Source of the DNA: Hemibagrus wyckioides | Taxonomy: Eukaryota > Chordata > Actinopteri > Siluriformes > Bagridae | NCBI RefSeq assembly: GCF_019097595.1 | Contig: NC_080735.1 | Coordinates: forward strand, 13,685,917-13,749,916 | Direction of reading: 5' to 3' | Length of the DNA: 64,000 nt | Shown here: piece after piece, positions 48,201-63,905 of the stretch | Position numbering within the stretch: the stretch's first letter is position 1 | Layout of the letters: each line of letters starts with the position of its first letter | Program-made: the position numbers and the translations under genes | The notes under the pieces: generated by a model | Told to the model about the DNA's origin: nothing | The model's database searches: none | What the model saw: only the letters and a program-made list of their open reading frames with translations

Positions 48201-50238
48201 GATGCATTTTTTTCTATTTCTTTTTTTTCTATATTTGATATTAGTTTGACGTTAGAGCTCTGGTTTAGACGGCACACAATTTGTGATGGAATATGTTTTG
48301 ATATCTTCTGTCAGTAGGAAAAAGGTTTCAGTTAACATGCTGTGATTAGCAGAAGAATAGCTCGAGATTTTGAAGAAAACTGAAGAAAAACTACACATTT
48401 TTAAATAAGTATTTCTATAACATGGCTCCACCATAAAGCAGGGGAAATTCTTTATTTATCTCCTTTTAACAGTACACTGGTTCCATTTTGCCAGTGGAAT
48501 GGAAATCGATTTATAGGACATTTCCAATCAGAATTATTATCATGAATGATTCTCTGGCTGTGATTCCGATATAAAATGAGTCAGGACTCATGTTGGCTTT
48601 CAGTGTGAGACGTGTGTTTTTCCCTCTATTCGATAACCTAACACAGAATTTTAATGGTTGAAGATAAACACCTTCAAATGCCTATGAACAAACACTTGGG
48701 GCAAGTTTTTAAAAAGTGTCTTCTGTCATATGTCATTAACCCTCACTGTGGAGTGTAACATGACAAAGACATTCAATGCTGAACATGGACACAACAAAAC
48801 AGGGGCAAATTCCATCTTTTGGCCTTTGGGACAATGATCAGCAATCATGCCTTTAAAAATGACCAGACGTCACTCACTGTCAGAAGCATGCACTTGTTCT
48901 CAGTTATGGCTCCGCAGCAGCCCAGGAAGCCCATAACAGCGAGAATGGACCCCACTGCGATCAGCAGGTAGCCCACATTAGCCAGCTGAGCCAACTCAGG
49001 GGGTGCGTCTTCAATGTGAGCTAATACACCAAGCATGGAGCTGCTGTCTACCGTCACCCAGATCCCTACACCCAGGATTGCAGCACCTGCCAACTGGGGA
49101 TGAAAAGAAAGAAAGAAAATGACCAGTGTAACCAGACGCCATATTATCATACATTTCTATCATGTACTGTTTGAATACATTTGCTTAATGTACCAGGAAA
49201 TGTTCAGAGAACAAGGTAAACAAGATAGGAAGTTTTACTATATGAATCACCAAGGTGACACATGGGCCATGCACTGGTTGAATATTAAACTGTAAAAGTA
49301 GATCATTTACTATGAAATGACCAGGTCAGTTTTCTTTATTTAGTGCCGATTGTGTTACGCATAATACACTACCACAAAGTTAAACTAAGCAGAAAGTGAC
49401 ACATTTTGCCATTCCACAAATATAAAGCTAATAGTGCCTGATCTGTGTGCCTTTTTCCTGATATAAGGCCAGTTTCTACTGATATTATTCACAATTCTTT
49501 AAAAATAAAAACCCTGTGCAACCTTGGGTCTATTGGGGGCGTGTGTTTTATTGCTGATTGTTATTTCAGCATCATTAAAAACAGCTGAGATAAGAGACGT
49601 TGAGAGATATTCACGGTCAATAAGCCGAAGACCACGGACGGACTATGATCCAAAGTCTTTGCAGCCTTCTTTACATTCCTCCTCATGATGTGTAATCACG
49701 GCCAAGGTACTATAATATTAATCTTAATTAATGAAGCAGCTTTCATTTCAGTTTCAATCTCAAAGTGCTTTAGATACAAAAGTTTAGAAGGTTGAAACAA
49801 AAGAAAATGCATATTAAAAGAACTACAATCCTGTGCATCAATAATCACTAAGCATTACTTTATGCTTTAATAATTTAATAAAACTAAACCCCTAAGTATC
49901 TAGACATGCATTTTGTTTGTTTGTTTGTTTGTCTTTTAAATCTGGCTTTGGCGGACATTTACAAAGCGAATGTTCCTCATGTTTAGGGCTGATAATAATA
50001 GTATATAGTGTGAACAGAGTGTTTAGGGTGGATTACAATCAATAAACCAATCAGTGCTTTAAATGTCATGAGTGTAGCTTGTATCAGAAGGATAATGCGC
50101 AAAGATTTTCCTTCTCTGGCAAATAATTAATAAATAATAATAATAATAATAATAAAAAACAGAGAATAACATCTGACTTACAAAGATGACGCCATTGAAG
50201 ACGAACATCATTATTTTCAGGAACCCCGAGCAGCACAT
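43631..50238 (-). CDS. tspan1: Tetraspanin-1 (TSPAN1-like)
   Basis: Four-pass membrane protein that organises surface microdomains. Seven coding exons: 50238-50182, 49093-48878, 48034-47960, 45885-45778, 45686-45552, 45208-45116, 43681-43631, in frame to 244 residues; human TSPAN1 is 241. TM1 spans exons 2-3 ([20 protein letters not shown]). TM2 and TM3 are in [20 protein letters not shown] and [20 protein letters not shown]. The large loop has the CCG motif ([12 protein letters not shown]), a PEVCC pair and two more Cys, ending at GCF. TM4 closes at [15 protein letters not shown] and NST are possible N-glycosylation sites. A 5' UTR exon ends at about 53598. Intron 4 holds a 1.3-kb minisatellite. 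TSPAN1 is favoured over other tetraspanins from the ends and loop, without a tree. Confidence 0.88.
43794..43842. repeat. (CT)n microsatellite
   Basis: Nearly pure CT tract with a few GT interruptions in the last tspan1 intron. Confidence 0.9.
45256..45318. repeat. (GT)n(GA)n compound microsatellite
   Basis: GT tract directly followed by a GA tract in the tspan1 intron between 45208 and 45552. SINE-like tail text (GGCAGGAATCAAACCCTCAA) follows at about 45390. Confidence 0.9.
46112..47437. repeat. 15-bp minisatellite array in a tspan1 intron
   Basis: About 88 copies of CAAGACACTACAACC with variants (AGAGCC, ACAGCC, ACAGCA). There is a higher-order period of 300 bp (20 units): 46561-46680 is identical to 46861-46980, and the next 120 bp differ at one base per line. 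The unit is a multiple of three with no stop, so one plus and two minus frames stay open for over 440 codons. These are artefacts of the repeat. Confidence 0.95.
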
Positions 50239-50265
50239 CTTGAAGTTTCTTCAGTTTTGCTGGTC
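50182..50265 (-). other. tspan1: tspan1 first coding exon with 5' UTR part
   Basis: Acceptor TTTTAG before GACCAGC; 27 bases of 5' UTR lead into [11 protein letters not shown]. The upstream non-coding exon donor is at about 53598 (AAGAG then GTAAGAA), making intron 1 about 3.3 kb. Confidence 0.7.
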
Positions 50266-50346
50266 CTAAAACATAGGAGTTACTCTTTTTACAAACAGAC
50301 AATGTGAAGCATACTTGTGCATGCACACACACTCTCTCACACACAT

Positions 50347-50383
<37 letters not shown>

Positions 50384-50862
50384 TATAATCAAACACCTTT
50401 GATGCTTTGCACATTCTGACAGTTAGCGCAGTAAAGCTTGCTTAACAAACACTATGGCAAATGCTTGTTTCCTGCCTGTGATGGAGTACTGCAGTGCAAG
50501 TTTACAGCTTCACTTCCTTTTAGTCACACCTTTTTTATTTTCTACTGATGCTGCTAAAAAATAGCAAGAGAAGCTTTGTTACCTCAACCACACATACCGT
50601 TTTAGACAGTAGTACATTTTATTTGCATATACGCTGCCAGTCATGCCTTCTTGAATACACAAAATTGTTTACTTCCATGACTGGCAAGTAAATAAGAACA
50701 AAGAAAGTCCAACGGTTTTGCGTTAAAAGACTTCGTCATCCACTTTTAGCTTCTTTTTGGTCTCTGAACAAGTGTTTAATTAAAGATTCTTGTTTACAGC
50801 AGTTACTGTGAGACTGTAAATGAATGCATGCCAGGATTATTAGCTTATTAGATCTAAGTATC

Positions 50863-50895
<33 letters not shown>

Positions 50896-50924
50896 CATAG
50901 ATATATATATATATAGAGTATTTA

Positions 50925-51282
50925 TACACTACCGCTCAAAAGTTTGGGATCACTCAAAAGTTTTACTGTTTTCCAAGGAAACACACACGAAATTAGTCCG
51001 AATAAAAAATATAGCAAAATAACAATGAGTTAGAAACAATGATTTTGATGGAAATTATGAATGTTTTCTTCAAACTTTGCCCTCATAAGAAAAGAAAACC
51101 CCACCTTTTGCAGCAATTACAGCCTGGACATTCTAGCTTTCAATCGTTCAAGATAATCTGATGAGATTTCACCCCATGCTTCCTGGAGCATCTCCCACAA
51201 GATGGATTGGCTTGATGGGAGTCTTCCTCCGTGGCTGAAATCAAGCTGAAATATCCAAGTGGTCCCAAACTTTTGAGCGGTA

Positions 51283-51285
<3 letters not shown>
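50925..51285 (-). mobile_element. Tc1/mariner-like (family C) short element in tspan1 intron 1
   Basis: Terminal inverted repeats CACTACCGCTCAAAAGTTTG / CAAACTTTTGAGCGGTAGTG. The minus strand keeps the transposase C-terminus (LWEMLQEAWGEISSDYLERL). Confidence 0.85.

Positions 51286-51344
<59 letters not shown>
51286..51344. repeat. (TA)n microsatellite
   Basis: TA tract next to the family C terminal repeat; TA is the Tc1 target. Confidence 0.9.
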
Positions 51345-51346
<2 letters not shown>

Positions 51347-51394
51347 TATGTAGTACTATTTGGTTCATACAGTGTGTTTAGAAACCTTTGACAG

Positions 51395-51540
51395 GTAGTG
51401 TAAACGTGCTGGCCACTTTATTAGGAACACCTGTTACACAGATATGCATCAAGAGCTTAATATCAGAATGGGGGGGAAAATATGATCTCATGTCTGAGTA
51501 TTTCAGAAACTCAGCAGTCTCTGTAATGCTGTAAAAAAAA
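51395..51540. mobile_element. Probable Tc1-like end fragment
   Basis: Contains GGCCACTTTATTAGGAACAC, typical of another fish Tc1-like terminal region. No second end is found. Confidence 0.4.
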
Positions 51541-53597
51541 ACCCATTTTTGTTAACTGTAAACCCAGTAACTAGGCACGAAAACAGTGGAGTATTTCTTA
51601 GGAAAAAACAGTGGGAATTAGGTGATACTGTTAATGGGAAATCTCCAGTGAAGTGCAGAGGGTTCACCTTTGTGTTTTATCTTTTACTAAACAGCGCTAA
51701 GATGTGACTTGTCAACCAATGTCAGGTGATTATTACTAACCTTCACCTTTTATTAAACTGATAATACATTATTGATAACTATCAGCAGTCGATAGGAAAG
51801 CAGGGATTTTATATATATAGATATATAGATATATAGATATATAGATATAATTTTATAACGAGGCATTGTAAAAACTGTCGGAACAATGAGCCTGACTGTG
51901 TGCGCTTATCTTATCACCAGGTCTGATAACTCAGATGTGTTCAGAAGCACATGACCAGACCACGGACCATCAGAGTTACTGCTCACGCTGATCCGAGATC
52001 TCAGCTAACCTGATGATCTAGCATAGATATTTATCTTGTTTCCTGTCCAGGTTTAATGGTCTTTGAGCTCCTGTTTATGATCTTATTGCTGTAACCATCC
52101 CCTACAGATTCTGTAAAACCATAAAAGCTGGTCGGACTTTGATACTGTTTGCTAACACGAGGAAGACCGCATTTGAGAACAATAATTCTCGGCAAAAGCA
52201 ACTAATAATACTGTATGTCTTGTCTGATTGTAGACTAAATTGACGTGAGCAACATAAAATACACACTCCACAGGGTGCTTGGAGACACTTTTCTATTTCA
52301 GTCTGGACAAACGGCTCTTTATTTGACATGCAGGGTTTAAACACCTGTATATGTCCATTAACTAGCCGGCGCAGTGTGAACACACTGTATATGAGTTAAT
52401 GACATACTAAAGAATATAAAAATGATGCAATATAATGGACTTCTCAGAGTAGGACAGTATTAAAAAGACATCTTTTTTGTTTCTTGATGTTTGAATTCTA
52501 ATGATTTTAACTTATATAATTAACAAATTTTTTGTATATATTTGTGTTATATATGTTTTTACCCATAATACAAATTTTATACTTTAGAGATTTCATATTT
52601 GAGGTCAACAACAAACTAAAACAAAACAAATCAAACTAATATTTACATATAACTTTACATAAAAAGTTGCCTAGTCACTATACTGCCTATATTGACTATA
52701 TCCCAAAAAAATCCCTGGTCACTTTGTACAGCTGTTAACCTTCCCATCAGTAAAACTCGATCCGTTCACCCAGGAACATATACGAAGTCTTACGAAGCCT
52801 AAAAGCACGTTTGTTGTTATTTTATTTTTATTTAAAGTGCTAGCCGATTTTAGTAGCTGCAAAGTTGCCCAAATCCTCTAACGCCAATGTACGTTCGAAA
52901 CAGTTTACTTACTTATGCCTGCTCTGCTCTTGGTCTGACCTTGTTATAGCTTTTCCACAGAACACTGATGCTCACAGTAATTTTCATCACTTGTCATAAT
53001 GGAGAGTAATGTATGTATGTATGTAAGTGCGTTGAGGTGAATTTCCCCTTTTAACGTCATTAACTTGTGACCATGAAATCTCAAAATAAATTATGACAAA
53101 CGCCACAGGAACTTCCTTTTTACACTAATTAAACAACAATGAATTGCTGTATCATACAGATACGAGAGAGAGAGTTGACATTTTGAGAGAGGTGACATTT
53201 AAATAAGATCAAAATGAGAACGAAAATCTTGTGAAAGGGTAAATCCATTGCTTATAATATATTTGTAGATTGGAGTTTCCATGGTAAAGAGACCAAATAT
53301 ACTATATGACTGTATAATGAAAGAGAAATATATAGATATAATTCTGTAAATGTCCAACAGTGTTTTGTAAAGAGTTTCCAAAATAGTTTTTTCCACAAGT
53401 CCACATTTGACTAGATAAAATCAATTTAGCATTTCTATACTTTTTCTACTTCCTCTTTAACCAACTTGCTCTTGGATATTTGTTAGTTTCATAAACAGCC
53501 CCCATTGGATCCTGCCTCATTTAAAAGCTACAGCTGAATCGGTCAAGTCAATGTAAATGTATGTTAAAAAATAAAATGAGGTGTCTGCAGTTCTTAC

Positions 53598-53640
53598 CTC
53601 TTTACAGCTGAGTTCACTGGTTTAGGTGTGGAGCGTATGT
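53598..53640 (-). promoter_or_regulatory. tspan1 5' UTR exon and promoter area
   Basis: A good donor (GTAAGAA) marks the 3' end of a non-coding exon. The transcription start is not defined. There is no clear TATA box. Confidence 0.4.
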
Positions 53641-55310
53641 GTGGAACGTTAAGTGATAAACCGGGATAAAGTGGCTGTTATATCCCACTGGCTCCAGAGG
53701 GAGGGGTGTGAGCCATACGACTCTCTTCCACCCCCAACACGGACATGTGGTCAAAGTTCACACTCTAAACACAAGTGACAAAACATGAGTCATCAAAACT
53801 GACCAAGTGTTTTACTAACTCTGAAAACAATCTACATACCTTTGTTTTAAGACACAACATTTTCCACATAAATCATGAATTCCTAAAGTTGTCCATATCT
53901 TCAAGTGTGTATGTGGGTTTAATATCCTAGAGAATAATCATAATACTAAACAATCACATATATTTTAAGTAGCTGTAATCTTGTAGTGCTGGGGAAAAAA
54001 AGAAAAGAAAACATTTACCAGACTTCCTCTAATTCACCACCTCAACTAAAACAATTGCTGTAATCATAGGTGGAAGTCTGATATCAGAAATGAGTCATTT
54101 GGTCATTTCATGGGAAAAATGAGGCATAAAAGAAAAGGAAAAGCATGGATGAATAAAATGAAAGCTTGTGTCTTTTGTTGTCAAAAACATAGCCAGCTAA
54201 CAGCTAGCAAGCTAGTGACTTTGTGTTTACGTTGTATTTACTTTCAAAACTGTTCGAGCAATCTTACAGAGTTAACCAACTAATGTGTGTATGATGATTG
54301 ATCAAACCCCGAACTCATTTTAAGTAGTGAAGCGATTTCTTTTTCAATTTCACGTTGACGCTGTCAGCGGCCATGTTGAATTGCCATCACCTCAGGGTTG
54401 ATTAGACCTTCCAGACTTTCGCAGTAAGAAGGAAAGGAAAAGTTTTCCGTCTGTGCCATGTGAGGACAGAGACAATTTCCTGGCCAGAAAAATGAATGTG
54501 AAATTAACACAAAATGGCGACGGTTCACTTTCGAAGCTTTAGACATAAATGATTCGTTTACGGTTATAAACAAGTATATTATACGGGTATAATATTTAAC
54601 GCATACTCCAGTTGTTTTAGCCATTTTGTTTTACATATTGTCAATACACTAACCTGACCAGACTGTGTAAATCAAATAAATAAATAAATAAATCTATTAA
54701 AGTCTATGAAAACGCAGAGTTGACTTCTACTAAATAATTTCTATAAATGCATGTATATGGAGAGCAAACTTCAAAATAATCTGAGTTTTTGCTTCAGAAG
54801 CAGCGACAATAGAAATGTTTAGAAAATGTGGAGTTTCTCCAGTTATACATTAAACATTTCTGAAAAACCTTCCTGGATCATGATCAACCCCTGTTCAAAG
54901 TATCACCAGCTTTCATTAACCAGTCTAACACATGAATTTAAAATAATGTAAGCTGATTATAAAGAGGAACTAGGAACTAATATATAACTCTTAACTGATT
55001 ATTAATTCTTTAGATTCATTATTTTCCATAAGATTTTCATTTCACAGGAATTTGTAGTCTGGCGTCACGTCGTTGTAAACTCTCCTATGATGTTATACTT
55101 TTATCAGTGGGACTCTGATAACCTTGATCTAAATATAACATTATCTAAAAATGATTGATGGCTAAAGTAAATGAATAAAGGACTGGCGATGATTCTGCAA
55201 TCCAACTTCCTAAGGTTCTGAGGTTCAAGGTTCTGAGATGCAAATATAATACATATAATGTATACTGCATTCCCTTTTAAACACAGGTTTTACTGTATGT
55301 CTTCATATTA
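53641..55310. other. Intergenic, nothing recognised
   Basis: AT-rich. The 86-codon ORF at 54624-54364 (minus) shows no family features. Confidence 0.4.
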
Positions 55311-55865
55311 CACTACCAGTCAAAAGTTTGGACACACCTTTTAATTCAGTGTTTTTTGTTTAGGGATTTATTTTCTACATTCTAGAACAATACTGGAGAT
55401 TTCAAAACTATGAAATAACACACATGGACTTAAGTAATCCATATGTAACGACAACAGAAAAACAGTCAGTTGTTATTTTAAGACACGAAGGTCAGGTGTT
55501 CTGGAATAGTTCTCGCAAGAACAGTATTGTCAAGTGCATTTACAAAACCCATCAAGCACCATGATGAAACTGGCTCACATGAAGACCATCCCAGTAAAGC
55601 AAGACCAAAACTGACCTCTGCTGCAGAGGAGAAGTTCATTTAGAGTCACCAGCCTCAGAAATCACCAATTAACAGCACCTCAGATTAGAGGCGTTATGAA
55701 GGCTTTACAGAGCATCAGTAGCAGACATATCTCAATATCAACTGTTCAAAGGACATTATTGTGTATTTCGGCCGCCTTCAGCATTGTTTTACAATGTAGA
55801 AAGAAATAAACATCAGGAAAGACCATGGGATTAGAAGGTGTGTCCAAACCTTTGACTGGTAGTGT
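55311..55865. mobile_element. Tc1-like (family D) deletion derivative
   Basis: Terminal repeats CACTACCAGTCAAAAGTTTG and the inverted end CCAAACCTTTGACTGGTAGT. The interior is a decayed transposase remnant. Confidence 0.85.
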
Positions 55866-57531
55866 AGATGATGATGATGATGATGCAGCCCGAAATAATA
55901 AACAGATTCGTTTATATTTCAAGCTTCGATGAGCAGGACAAAAGAAATGGAGACTTGCCTTGGTTTGTAGTTTATTTGATTTGACAGTCCACATACTGAC
56001 ACTGAATCAATGTGTAATTTGCACAAAATAATCTGGATCTCATGTGAGCAAAAATGCCTGAACTGAACCTAGGATGTCTATAACCGTGCTATCTGGGAGG
56101 TTTTCCATTTCATTTACACTGACTTGAGACTTTACTGCCGTTTCATAGTAAATATCTAACTGAAGCACGGAGCATTCTTCCTTGAATTACTAAATGACGT
56201 ATACCAGACACAGTGATAGAAATTAACATAGAGATCAGAAGATTTCCCGGTCCCCCAAACAATAAGGAAGCTATATTGTACGTAAAACACTTTAATCTGT
56301 CACTTGTTTATTTTTAGGATACAGTGCAATAAATTTGCTTATCATGTATGTAATAAACGTTATCTGGCACAGCGGAAAAAAAGGTCTGATGATTTAAAAT
56401 ACAACCAAAGTGCAATGAAATGCTAAATGACCACATGCTGTAGCAATGATGTGTGAAATTTACTGTCATGTGTTTGCTGAACTGCCCAGAGTGTGAAAAA
56501 TGAATGTAGAAACCATTCCGCTTCTGATGTGCAACTCCACGTCTCATGGCTTTTTCAGAAATAGTTCAGAATCTTGTGATTTCTAATCACATCTTCTTTT
56601 TTTTTCCATGTGAAACTTCATTTATTAATCAATATGGGGGAAAAAATGTTTGATTGGAATATGATTAGGTGCTTGATTTCAGATAACAGTATAGTATTCT
56701 GCATTGAAAAGCCCTTTATGAGAGACACACAGTCAATACTTAGCAACAATTAAAACAACTTATATAACAGCATATACACAGCTTTATAAAGTTTTCCAGC
56801 AGATCACACACAGAGCTTCGCGTGTTTTTCTCTATACGTACCAACCTACCCTAATATCACTTCTTCACTTAATTACAACGAATAAGATAAGCTTGAGAAA
56901 GTTTGTATGTTTCAACCTCCTATAGATTTGAGCTTTCACAACTCTAAATCAGAGATACACAGCAGTTACATGTACTGTCCACAAGGAGGCGTAAAAAACC
57001 TTAACACTACAGTATGAGCTGTCTGAAATGACAGAAAGGTGAAATTTCTTGGACATCTGATCTTAGGAAGTCTAATCGTCTAAATCGGATATGACCCCGT
57101 GGTCTAATTTAATAAAAATAAAAAATAACCAATAAACATTGAGAGGGGGAAAAAGAAATCTAATATGCTTGATTCAGTTTATCATCAGCGAGGTGTAAAA
57201 TACATTCACATGAATCTTTGGTTTTGAAATCTTTAATTTCTTGCAACTTTTGAAACGCTGTAGCCTGAAGAACACTCTCCATGGATGTATGGAGCATGGT
57301 TGCCTAACTGGTCTCTGTCGGCTCAGTGGTTCTCAACTGGTGGGTTGCAAGCAGGCAAGTTTGAGAAGAACATCATAGGATTTATGTTTACATCTCAAAA
57401 CAGAGACATGATATTTATTAATATCTGACTTGTATTAGAAATGTATTTACCTGAATTAAAAAAGCACACCTGTAGACACTGCTGTTTTCACAACATGGCC
57501 TCCAAACCTAAGCATCACAATATTAAGTGTC

Positions 57532-57569
<38 letters not shown>

Positions 57570-58410
57570 TTAACAGCAAATCTGGATATTTGGGCGTCAT
57601 TCTTTTTAAAGACATCTCGGAAGATCTCTGTAAAAACAAAATACTGAGAAGGAGAAACTGAGGTCTCTGTGGAACTCCAGCCTATAAACAAAAAGACAAA
57701 AAACAACAACAACAACAACAACAAAAATCATGTGGGACATTAATATTTAATACGCTCTCGTTTATTCAATTCAGAAAGCCTCCGCGTATTTATTGCATTA
57801 GGCATGTGGCTTTAGTGTGATCACCGAAGGGAGGGGTTGTGTTCGTTTACATGTAGTGAGTTCTAAAACACCCAGCTTCACTAAGTTCTCTCAAAATCAT
57901 TGACTGCATCTTTAAAATTAGAAAATAAAAGTATGAAGCCTGCCTAGCTCCCAGGAACAGCTTTTGTATTAGTACAGAAATGATTATTAGGACCCAACAG
58001 CATAGTAATGACAGATTAATTAAGCCTGATGACAATATTATTATTAGTATTGTTCTTCTTATTATAATATTATTATTATTAGTAGTCGTAGTAGTAATGC
58101 CAAGGCAAATGATGTTGTTAACTATATGAATATTAAGATATTAGCACTATGTACTAATCTTTAGAAATGGAGTGTTCTAGTATTTCTGGGTCAAATTTTA
58201 ATCTTAGCTTCATAAATCTTGGTATATTTCAATTTGTCTCCTGTTTTAGAGCATAAGGAGTACAGCCTTTTACTGCAGAATTCATAATGTGCAATAAATT
58301 AGAAGGATTTAAAATTTGCATTTGGTTTGAGACTTGAAATAAGGACAAATATTGGACCTGAGGTAAGTCCAGGTGAGAACCACTGGGATACCAGTCTTTG
58401 TAGTGTACAG

Positions 58411-58452
<42 letters not shown>

Positions 58453-58521
58453 ACTAATTGTGGCTAGGTATATGTGCATGTCATCTATGTGAGTATGCGT
58501 GTGTATGTGTGAGGGCAATCA
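55866..58521. other. Intergenic and rab3 3' flank, with microsatellites
   Basis: (ATG)n near 55866, (ATT)n at 57532-57570 and (GT)n at 58413-58448. No gene is recognised. Confidence 0.45.
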
Positions 58522-60547
<2,026 letters not shown>

Positions 60548-60933
60548 CTATAAATCACCAACACACAAACTCAACTGAAGACAAGTTTGATGTGTACTAT
60601 AATCTGAAATAGGTTTAAACTTAAGAGTAAGCGATACTGTTTATATATGTATGTTATTTCAGGCATGTTATGGCCCCCTTTTTTAAAAAAAACAAAAACA
60701 AGGTGACCTAATTTCTAAGGAGGGAAAACCAGAGAAAAATGTTGTAAGCAAAGTACTGAAACAAAGAGCAAACCTCTTAAAATGATTCTGTGTAATTGAA
60801 GGTATAATCAGGGATTTTAGCAGGCTACAAGACTTCCCTTCAGAGGTTCACTCCAAAGCCATGCCCTCAAACCACCTGAACGCTAGCGTGAGAGAAAATG
60901 CTTTCTAAACTACAGGGAAACATAATTGACAGG
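60548..60933. other. rab3 intron, nothing recognised
   Basis: No exon or repeat is identified here. Confidence 0.4.
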
Positions 60934-61699
60934 TACATTATATTGTTAAAAGTTTTTAGGACACCCCTACAAATCATTGAATTCAGGTGTTGTTTTTCAA
61001 GGGTATCAAGACATTTTGGACAATTTCATGCTCCCAACTTTGTGGGAACAGTTTGGGGATGACCCCTTCCTGTTCCAACATGACTGCACACCCATGCACA
61101 AAGCAAGGTCCATAAAAACATGGATGAGTGAGTTTGGTGTGGAGGAACTTGAGTTGAGTCCTGACCTCAACCTGATAGAACACCTTTGGGATGAATTAGA
61201 GCGGAGACTGTGAACCAGGTCAAAACTGGGACGTCTGCCTTTACATGCACATGAACTTAATATGGAGTTGTCCCGCTCTTTACAGCCATAACAGCTTCAA
61301 ATCTTCTGGGAAGGCTTTCCACAAGGTTTAGGAGGAGGTTTATGGGAATTTTTGACCATATCTCTAGAAGTGCATTTGTGAGGTCAGGTACTGATGTTGG
61401 ATGAGAAGGTCTGGCTCGCAGTCTCCGCTCTAATTCATCCCAAAGGTGTTCTATCAGGTTGAGGTCAGGACTCTGCCAAGTTGCTCCACACCAAACTCAC
61501 TCATCCATGTCTTTATGGACCTTGCTTTGTGCAGTCATGTTGGAACAGGAAGGGGTCATCCCCAAAGCATGAAATTGTCCAAAATGTCTTGGTATGCTGA
61601 AGCATTAAGAGTTCCTTTCTTTGGAACTAAGGAGCCAAGCGCAACCCCTGAATTCAATGATTTGGAGGGGTGTCCCAAAACTTTTGGCAATATAGTGTA
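60934..61699. mobile_element. Two family B Tc1-like fragments in inverted orientation
   Basis: 60934-61210 (plus) encodes [18 protein letters not shown] and [18 protein letters not shown], reaching the third acidic residue region of the DDE domain. 61260-61699 is the same family on the minus strand, ending in ACTTTTGGCAATATAGTGTA. The outer ends form the terminal inverted repeats, with homologous transposase sequence facing inwards. Confidence 0.75.
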
Positions 61700-62408
61700 T
61701 GTAGAGATGCCTCCTTGTCCAGATTGGTATGTATGTTGTATGTTTTGTACTTGATAGTTTTTATAAAACCTGAAATGCTGCAGAGATATAGGCTATATTT
61801 TTCTCTGAGCAGAGAGTTTCTTTAGAGCTGCTGGGAAATGAGGATAACTTATTACAAATATTATAAAGTGGTCCCACTTAATAGACACTGACCGCACCTT
61901 TAAACCAAATGATGTGACACTAGCTTTGTTACTGCACTAAAAAAACATGCTATTGGGTTTTGTGGCTATCATAGAGTTTGTTGTTTTAGAGGAACAACTT
62001 TAACAACTGTAGATTGAGAGGGTAAAATGTATTTTTCAAACCATTCTACCCCAGACATAAACTCTGCAGCTTATCAGGTCACACTGATTGTTTTGGCTAA
62101 AGAAGCCAAAGGAGAAATGAGCAGACTGAAATGAATGTTCGAATCAGCAGACTTTCCTACCAGAGAACAGCAGTACATGAACATGTGGGCATTGAACATG
62201 TGGGCATTGCCAAAATTAACTTTCATAGATACTGGTATTTTTAAATAGATCACTTTTGGTATTTTATATGGTATAAAACATAGATGATATTTTGCATAGA
62301 TATTTTAATTGATTAATGTTTGTCAATTTTGTAATAGTAAACCCTGGAAAAGAAAAGAAACTTGTACTTATTGCATCTTACACCGATGGTCTCTTTACCC
62401 ATATCTTG
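61700..62408. other. rab3 intron, nothing recognised
   Basis: AT-rich, no exon seen. Confidence 0.4.
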
Positions 62409-62720
62409 AGACAAATATAAGTTGTGTTTATTTGTCACATATACATTACTGCACAGTGAAATTCTTTCTTCACATATCCCATCCCTGGGGATTGGGGTCA
62501 GACAGCAGGGTCAGCCATGATGCAGCACCCCTGGAGATTGGGGATCCCTGGGGTTGGGGTCAGAGCCCAGGGTCAGCCATGATGCAGCACCCCTGGAGCA
62601 GGGTGGGTTGAGGGCCTTGCTCAAGGGCCCAATAGTGGCAGTTTGGTGGTGCTGAGGCTTGAACCCCGATCTTCCAGTCAACAACCCAGAGCCATAACCA
62701 CGTGCGCTACCACCACCCCC
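62409..62720 (-). mobile_element. tRNA-derived SINE with internal duplication
   Basis: On the minus strand the head has a B-box-like GGGGTTCAAGCCTC. The body is the same family as 10140-10322. A segment of about 65 bp (GGGGATTGGGGTCAG ... AGCACCCC) is present twice. Confidence 0.65.
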
Positions 62721-63905
62721 ATTTAGCACATTTTAGGATAATAATCTTTTCCCTCACTTCTTATAAAATGAGTGTCACATTTTTGTATCTTCTCTAACTT
62801 CTGTAAAGTTTGGAATCAAAGTGTGTCAATTCCCCCCCCATGTTGCTTCATGATGGAACATTTTTAACTTAGTATTTTCTAACAGTGCAAACACACTCCA
62901 GAAGAGCAGCAACTGTAGCACTCTGGTAACCAGGCAACTCTTAATTAGTATATTGTAAAGCTGTAGACCTTGAATATGGCGGGTGTGTGTGTGTGTGTTT
63001 GTGTGCATGTGTGTGTGATTGGAAAAGCGCTAATGGGTGGCTAACAGACAAAAGACCACTATCTCCTTCTTTCAACAGAGATAAGCTCGACCAGCTGTTT
63101 ATACACACACACACACACACACACACACAGTCACACAAGGTAACCCAGCAGACTTACCAAAAACTTGATGTCTAGGATTCGTCGCATCAGTGTGTATTCA
63201 TGTGTATTTAGGCGACATATATAAAGGCAACATGTTACTGTCTCTAGCTACACACGTTAACAATAAATAAAGAATACTTTTAACATGGGTAATGTGAAAG
63301 TTTGGCGAAATATATAAATTTACACAATTTTCTATTCCACCTAAAGGTAGTCAATCAGCGAGGGTACGTTTGGTCTTGTTTTGTGTTGAGCTACAAGGCT
63401 AATACTTCACCCAAAGAGAAACTCTTTTCTGTAAATATCTGCCATGAGCTAAAACTACTTTTAAATGAAATTAAATTAAATTAAAATTTAAAAATACACA
63501 CAAAAAAGAATGAACTAATTAACCTAAATGGTGATGTATTGTGATCTGGAAACACAAACAAAACTGAATTTAGCTGAATAGCATAACATTTCTGGCGGCC
63601 ATCTCGGTGAACTTCCCTTACATGAAGTAATAAATATAGACTTTCACTCGGATTGGAGCAGTTCATCCTGTTCTGCTCTCTTCATTATACAATCTATACA
63701 GCTTGGTCATAGTTACATCCAATTTGTTTATCAGGAAAGGCTAACCGTGACTAAAATTGCTCCTATAACAGAAATACAATATGAAAACATTCATTCTAGA
63801 TGTTCATTTAAATAAATTTGGCAAATTCTTTTTATTCGTACCTACACTATATATATATAGCTTTATACTATACGATTTATTTCAGTATTGTGGTGTAATG
63901 CTGTA
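62721..63905. other. rab3 intron or upstream region, microsatellites only
   Basis: (GT)n near 62982-63018 and (CA)n near 63099-63128. No rab3 first coding exon found. Confidence 0.4.

Noticed and set aside
62640..62720. Possible tRNA gene
   Set aside because: The B-box-like GGTTCAAGCC is part of a SINE head shared with 10140-10322; no full cloverleaf can be formed.
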